Position numbers and translations under genes: made by a program. Shown here one piece after another: positions 6,475 to 9,440 of a stretch of 9,440 nucleotides of DNA. Within the stretch, counting starts at the first letter, position 1; every line of letters begins with the position of its first letter. Below the pieces are notes generated by a model that searched no databases, was not told the origin of the DNA, and was given only the letters and a program-made list of their open reading frames with translations. Origin of the DNA: an uncultured Oscillospiraceae bacterium (lineage in GTDB: Bacteria; Bacillota; Clostridia; Oscillospirales; Oscillospiraceae); the NCBI GenBank assembly GCA_934646185.1, contig CAKUEH010000055.1, forward strand, positions 1 through 9,440, read 5' to 3'.

Positions 6475-7038
6475 ATGGGCTACGCACAACAGCTTGCATT
6501 TTTCGCAAATATTCTCGAGCAGAAGCGCCTTGTGACCGCTTTGGAGGGCAACGCCTCCATGATCGACCGTGCGACCGGGCTGACGTATATCACGCCGTCC
6601 GGACGGATGAAGCTGCTGCTTCAAAAGGAAGACATCAGCGTCATGGATGAAAGCGGCGCGCAGGTCGGCGGACGCGGAAAGCGGTCGAGCGAGTATCTGC
6701 TGCACGAGGCCGTATACCGGGCAAGGCCGGACGTGAACGCCGTCGTACATTGTCACTGCCCGTATCTGACGGCATATGCGCTGCGGTATCAGGACTTTAT
6801 TGTCCCGGATGACTGCTCTTTGCACGCTGTGTTCCAGCGGTTCGTGTGTCTGCCCTACGGCAAAAACGGGACGCATGAGATCCACCGCGGCATTGAGGCC
6901 GCGCTGGAACGAAGCCCTGTCTGCCTGCTCGGCGGGCACGGCGTTGTGTGCGTGAGCGATTCCATGGAAAGCTGCATCGGTCTGCTGGAAGCGGCGGAGG
7001 GACTGGCAAAGACGCTGTGGGTGGCGGGGCAGATCTGA
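6475..7038 (+). CDS. fucA: Class II aldolase, L-fuculose-1-phosphate aldolase-like
   Basis: A 187-residue zinc aldolase predicted to split L-fuculose 1-phosphate into dihydroxyacetone phosphate and L-lactaldehyde. The active-site set falls at the same numbers as I recall for E. coli FucA: Ser71-Ser72-Glu73 (SSEYLLH), zinc ligands His92 and His94 (VVHCHCPYLTA) and His155 (GGHGVV). EGNAS at 24-28 and TPSGR at 40-44 match the phosphate-binding part of the fold. E. coli FucA has about 215 residues; this one stops at 187, so the flexible C-terminal tail that covers the active site there is missing. Context (fucU divergent, kinase and fucI nearby) supports fuculose phosphate. Rhamnulose or ribulose phosphate, or a methylthioribulose-type substrate, remain possible. 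It has its own promoter and is convergent with the kinase gene. Confidence 0.85.
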   Translation: MGYAQQLAFFANILEQKRLVTALEGNASMIDRATGLTYITPSGRMKLLLQKEDISVMDESGAQVGGRGKRSSEYLLHEAVYRARPDVNAVVHCHCPYLTAYALRYQDFIVPDDCSLHAVFQRFVCLPYGKNGTHEIHRGIEAALERSPVCLLGGHGVVCVSDSMESCIGLLEAAEGLAKTLWVAGQI

Positions 7039-7059
7039 TTACAGCGCACCGTCTCTAAG

Positions 7060-7319
7060 CCTCCCCTTGTCATGCCCCGCATGACAAGGGGAGGTGGCAT
7101 TTGCGTGAGCAAATGCCGGAGGGGATTTATTGCAGATATCAGAGTGCTCCGAAATTTGCTGCGTTCGAATCCTCTCAGTCAGCTTCGCTGACAGCTCCCC
7201 TTGAGCCCAAGGGGAGCCTTGGATTGTGCGAATTCGCATTGCTTTTCCGCTTCTTGCGGCTGCCTGACGCGACCCCTCAGGCGCTTTGCGCCGGCCTCCC
7301 CTTTCAGGGGAGCTTTTTT
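7060..7319. repeat. Hairpin-rich intergenic repeat (MITE- or REP-like) between aldolase and kinase
   Basis: About 260 bases of chained palindromes fill nearly the whole gap between two convergent genes. They are: a 15-base stem (7060-7074 with 7080-7094); GGCATTTGC/GCAAATGCC (7096-7104, 7109-7117); GTCAGC/GCTGAC (7178-7183, 7187-7192); GCTCCCCTTG/CAAGGGGAGC (7194-7203, 7208-7217); the palindrome TGCGAATTCGCA (7227-7238); CCGC/GCGG (7247-7250, 7256-7259); GGCGC/GCGCC (7280-7284, 7288-7292); CTCCCCT/AGGGGAG (7296-7302, 7306-7312). The ends are imperfect inverted copies (AAGCCTCCCCTT against AAGCTCCCCTGA on the other strand). I recall similar CTCCCCTTG/GTCAGC modules scattered through gut Clostridia genomes. 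There is no transposase and no gene inside. Confidence 0.75.
7296..7319 (+). terminator. Terminator-like hairpin at the right end of the repeat
   Basis: CTCCCCT (7296-7302) and AGGGGAG (7306-7312) pair with loop TTC. A C and then six T (7314-7319) follow on the + strand. It can stop rightward transcription from the aldolase about 260 bases after its stop codon. Leftward there is no T-run, so it does not obviously end the kinase transcript. Confidence 0.6.
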
Positions 7320-7326
7320 ATGCGGC

Positions 7327-8817
7327 TCACGCTCTGGTGTGGAATGCCTCTTTGAGGCTCGGGTAGAGCATGGCGTAGCGTTTTTTGGTAAGGGCGTAGG
7401 TTTCCTGAACGGCCGCGTCTGGCTCGATATCGCCGCTCATACGGATGTGGCTGCACGCCTCGGGCAGATCCTTGAACAATCCGATCGCCACGCCCGCGGC
7501 CGCTGCCGCGCCGAGGCTCGTGGCGCTGTCGGAGAAGGTCGACACATCGTGGAGCGTGACATCGCAGACATCGGCGAGGATCTGCTTCCAGAGCTTCGAT
7601 TTCGCGCCGCCGCCGATGATGCGCAGCTCGTCGATCTGCTGCTTTTCGCGCATGACGTCCAAAATCTGGCTCAGGCCGCAGGCCGTGCCCTCCAGAACAG
7701 CGCGCAGGAAATGTTCGCGCTTGTGCGTGGTGTTCATGCCGAAGAAAACGCCCTGCGCCTGCGCGTCGAAGACGGGAGAGCGCTCGCCCTCGAGATACGG
7801 CAAATAAATGAGCCCGCCCGCGCCCGCCGGGGCCGTCGCGGCGGCAGAATCGAACGCGCGTGCGGAGGCGACGTCGAACAGCTCCATAGCCCACGAGACG
7901 GAGCGTCCCGCGCACTGCTCGGTGCCAAAGACGTTGCAGCCGTGGCCGTCGAGCGCGTAGATATGGAACACGCGGTGCTGCGGGTCGATGAACGGCGCGT
8001 CCATCTGACCGGCGATCCAGGCAGTGGTGCCGAGGCTAAGATAGAAATCGCCCGGCTTCGCCACGCCCGCGCCGACGTTGGCGCAGGCCCCGTCGCCGCC
8101 GCCGACAGACACGGGAATGCCCGTGCGCAGGCCAAGGCAGCCCGCGGCTTCCTCGGACAGACTCCCCGCGATCTCGCAGCTGGTGTGGATCTGCGGGAAT
8201 TTGTCCAGGTCGACGCCCACGTTATGGAACATATCCGCGTCATACTGCTGCGTCTGCAGATTCATAAGCAGGCCGTGCGAGGCGTCGGACATATCGGTCG
8301 TTTCCATCCGGCCTGTGAGGCGGTAGACGAGGTAATCCTTGGATTGCAGGATCCGGTAAGTCCGGGCATAGAGCTCGGGCTCGTTTTCTTTCAGCCAGAG
8401 CGTCTTGCAGAGCGTGGACGCGGGAGAAAGCACGTTGCCGCAGATCTCATAGAAATAATCCCGGCCGAATCTGGCGCGCAGGGCGTTAGAGATCGCCAGC
8501 GAGCGCGTATCGGCGTGGATCATGGCGGGACGGAGCGTCTGCCCTTCCCTGTCCATGGGCAGGCAGCCGAGCATGTGGCCGGAAACGCCGATGGCGTCGA
8601 CGCGCTTGACGTATTCGGGCGCAAGCTCCCGCAGCATCATCATTGCGCGCACGGCGCTCATCCACCAGTCGGCTGCTTCCTGTTCGCAGCCGCCGTTCGG
8701 GTAATGGCGCGTGGGATAGGTCGTTGTGACGTTGCGGATAACGTTGAGATTTTCATCGACCAGCGAGGCCTTGAGGCCGCTGGTTCCGATATCGAATGCC
8801 AGTAGTGTGCTGTGCAA
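7327..8817 (-). CDS. FGGY-family carbohydrate kinase, predicted L-fuculokinase
   Basis: A 496-residue cytosolic sugar kinase that uses ATP to phosphorylate a ketose. The N-terminal ATP-fold motif DIGTSGLKASLVD starts at 9. The first FGGY signature lies near 131-145 (SPASTLCKTLWLKEN) and the catalytic base is Asp242 in GGGDGA. The second signature region is EGTACGLSQI (376-385), followed by IIGGGAKSKLW (400-410). Family searches would probably label it xylulokinase, but the XylB substrate motif QMHG reads HMLG here (81-84), losing the His. Lying between fucI and the fucA-like gene, it is more likely the fuculose kinase, making L-fuculose 1-phosphate (inference). The start is TTG at 8817, with GGAG 9 bases upstream; the only nearby upstream ATG meets a stop after one codon. 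It is separated from fucI by a terminator and seems to use its own promoter. Confidence 0.9.
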   Translation of the reverse strand: MHSTLLAFDIGTSGLKASLVDENLNVIRNVTTTYPTRHYPNGGCEQEAADWWMSAVRAMMMLRELAPEYVKRVDAIGVSGHMLGCLPMDREGQTLRPAMIHADTRSLAISNALRARFGRDYFYEICGNVLSPASTLCKTLWLKENEPELYARTYRILQSKDYLVYRLTGRMETTDMSDASHGLLMNLQTQQYDADMFHNVGVDLDKFPQIHTSCEIAGSLSEEAAGCLGLRTGIPVSVGGGDGACANVGAGVAKPGDFYLSLGTTAWIAGQMDAPFIDPQHRVFHIYALDGHGCNVFGTEQCAGRSVSWAMELFDVASARAFDSAAATAPAGAGGLIYLPYLEGERSPVFDAQAQGVFFGMNTTHKREHFLRAVLEGTACGLSQILDVMREKQQIDELRIIGGGAKSKLWKQILADVCDVTLHDVSTFSDSATSLGAAAAAGVAIGLFKDLPEACSHIRMSGDIEPDAAVQETYALTKKRYAMLYPSLKEAFHTRA

Positions 8818-8826
8818 ATTGAATCA

Positions 8827-8830
8827 CTCC
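8827..8830 (-). promoter_or_regulatory. Ribosome site for the TTG start of the kinase
   Basis: Leftward GGAG, a 9-base spacer and TTG at 8817. No in-frame ATG is available near the conserved N-terminus (LLAFDIGTSG), so TTG is required. A weak start may limit translation. Confidence 0.65.
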
Positions 8831-8839
8831 ATGTTCGGG

Positions 8840-8857
8840 ATACCGGAGAAATACCGG
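8840..8857. repeat. Direct repeat ATACCGG in the kinase leader
   Basis: ATACCGG occurs at 8840-8846 and 8851-8857, spaced 11 bases, close to one helical turn. It sits downstream of the putative kinase start point and upstream of its ribosome site. It is a candidate operator or leader element; a chance repeat is possible. Confidence 0.35.
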
Positions 8858-8876
8858 TGGGGACAGGCCCCGTTTT

Positions 8877-8905
8877 ATTGTACAATATCCCGCCGAAAAA
8901 GCAAA
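8877..8905 (-). promoter_or_regulatory. Probable promoter of the kinase gene
   Basis: Leftward TACAAT (8877-8882) is a good -10. The -35 is weak: TTTGCT (8900-8905) at 17 bases, or TTGCTT (8899-8904) at 16. It lies between the fucI terminator and the kinase, so the kinase needs a start here unless readthrough occurs. The weak -35 suggests that an activator may be needed (inference). Confidence 0.5.
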
Positions 8906-8926
8906 GGACTATTTTACGATATGCCC

Positions 8927-8957
8927 AAAAAAGGCGGGCCGAGGCCCGCCTTTTTTT
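8927..8957. terminator. Bidirectional intrinsic terminator after fucI
   Basis: GGCGGGC (8933-8939) and GCCCGCC (8944-8950) form a G+C stem with a 4-base loop. Six A lie on the left and seven T on the right, so it has the tail needed in both directions. Only 9 bases separate it from the fucI stop at 8967, so it should end fucI transcription before the kinase gene. Confidence 0.9.
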
Positions 8958-8966
8958 GCTGAACGC

Positions 8967-9440
8967 TCAGCGGATATTTTTGTACATCGGACCGTAGGCG
9001 GCGCAGGCACGGTAGTCCTGGCCTTCCTTGTCCATGCCGAACGCATTCCATGCGGCCGGACGGAAGACATCCTGCTCGGGCACGTTGTGCATGCAGACCG
9101 GAATGCGGAGCATCGAGCAGAGCGTGATGAGATCCGCGCCGACGTGGCCATAGGAGATCGCGCCGTGGTTCGCGCCCCAGTTCTGCATGACGGAGTACGC
9201 GTCCTGGAAGGCGCTGCCGGCCTTGCCGTCGCAGCGCGGCGTGAACCAGGTGCACGGCCACGTGGGATTCGTGCGCTCCATGAGGGTGTCGGTGACCTCC
9301 TCGGGCAGATGCACGGTCCAGCCTTCGGCGATCTGAAGGACGGGGCCGAGGCCCTTGACGAGATTCAGGCGGATCATGGTCGCGGGCATTTCCGCACGGG
9401 TGACAAAGTGGCTGGAGAAGCCGCCGCCGCGGAAGTTGTC
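8967..9440 (-). CDS. fucI: L-fucose isomerase, C-terminal part (runs off the right edge)
   Basis: The last 157 residues of L-fucose isomerase, which converts L-fucose to L-fuculose as the first committed step of fucose catabolism. The frame is open to base 9440, so the gene starts outside the window; a full enzyme is about 590 residues. FRGGGFSSHF, RLNLVKGLGPVLQIAEGW, RTNPTWP, YSVMQNWGANHG, GHVGAD, LRIPVCMHN and EGQDYRAC match E. coli FucI as recalled. His92 of the fragment (in NWGANHG, codon 9165-9167) corresponds by position from the C-terminus to His528, a Mn2+ ligand in the E. coli enzyme. The other two ligands (Glu and Asp) lie outside the window. D-arabinose is a known alternative substrate of this family. 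Confidence 0.95.
   Translation of the reverse strand, partial: DNFRGGGFSSHFVTRAEMPATMIRLNLVKGLGPVLQIAEGWTVHLPEEVTDTLMERTNPTWPCTWFTPRCDGKAGSAFQDAYSVMQNWGANHGAISYGHVGADLITLCSMLRIPVCMHNVPEQDVFRPAAWNAFGMDKEGQDYRACAAYGPMYKNIR

Noticed and set aside
7227..7238. TGCGAATTCGCA as a standalone operator
   Set aside because: It is a perfect 12-base palindrome, but it sits inside the repeat element and far from any promoter, so it is treated as part of that element.
7060..7319. CRISPR array or riboswitch in the repeat-rich gap
   Set aside because: The hairpins differ in sequence and spacing and there are no equal-length spacers. The gap lies downstream of both neighbouring genes, so it cannot be a leader riboswitch.
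7201..8805. Long rightward open frame opposite the kinase
   Set aside because: It is an antisense shadow of the FGGY kinase that begins inside the hairpin repeat and has no motifs of its own.

Overview
The window looks like chromosome from a G+C-rich gut member of the Clostridia (Bacillota), most likely of the Oscillospiraceae type. This is inferred from consensus sigma-A promoters, strong AGGAGG-type ribosome sites, two TTG starts, the protein families present, and a multi-hairpin CTCCCCTTG-type intergenic repeat. I recall repeats of that style from gut Clostridia, but no search was run. There is no tRNA, rRNA, CRISPR array, transposase or phage gene.

Layout from left to right: (1) An imperfect bidirectional terminator (32-79), then a leftward two-gene operon. 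In transcription order it holds an SDR oxidoreductase (1140-1955) and an AraC-family regulator (144-1127, TTG start), driven by a good promoter at 2059-2087. (2) A leftward membrane protein (2244-3977) that aligns along its length with CopA-like P1B metal-pumping ATPases. It has lost the actuator domain, the CPC metal motif, the phosphorylated aspartate and the other catalytic motifs, so it is a predicted pseudo-ATPase. It ends in an HMA-like domain without CxxC. (3) A divergent rightward pepF (oligoendopeptidase F, 4114-5886) with a perfect TTGACA-17-TATAAT promoter. (4) A dispersed L-fucose catabolic group: fucU mutarotase (-), a fucA-like class II aldolase (+), a 260-base hairpin-rich repeat, an FGGY sugar kinase (-), and the C-terminal part of fucI (-), which runs off the right edge.

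The fucose genes form a coherent pathway. FucU interconverts L-fucose anomers, FucI makes L-fuculose, the kinase makes L-fuculose 1-phosphate, and the aldolase splits it into DHAP and L-lactaldehyde. They are not one operon: they lie on both strands, and terminators follow fucI, fucU and (distantly) the aldolase. No fucose transporter or dedicated regulator is visible.

The most unusual item is the pseudo-P1B-ATPase. It keeps a complete reading frame, a promoter, a ribosome site and a terminator, yet by motif it cannot be a working pump. Secondary points are the repeat at 7060-7319, a 14-base near-duplicate carrying the -10 box twice upstream of the SDR gene, and a kinase that lacks the xylulokinase QMHG substrate motif.
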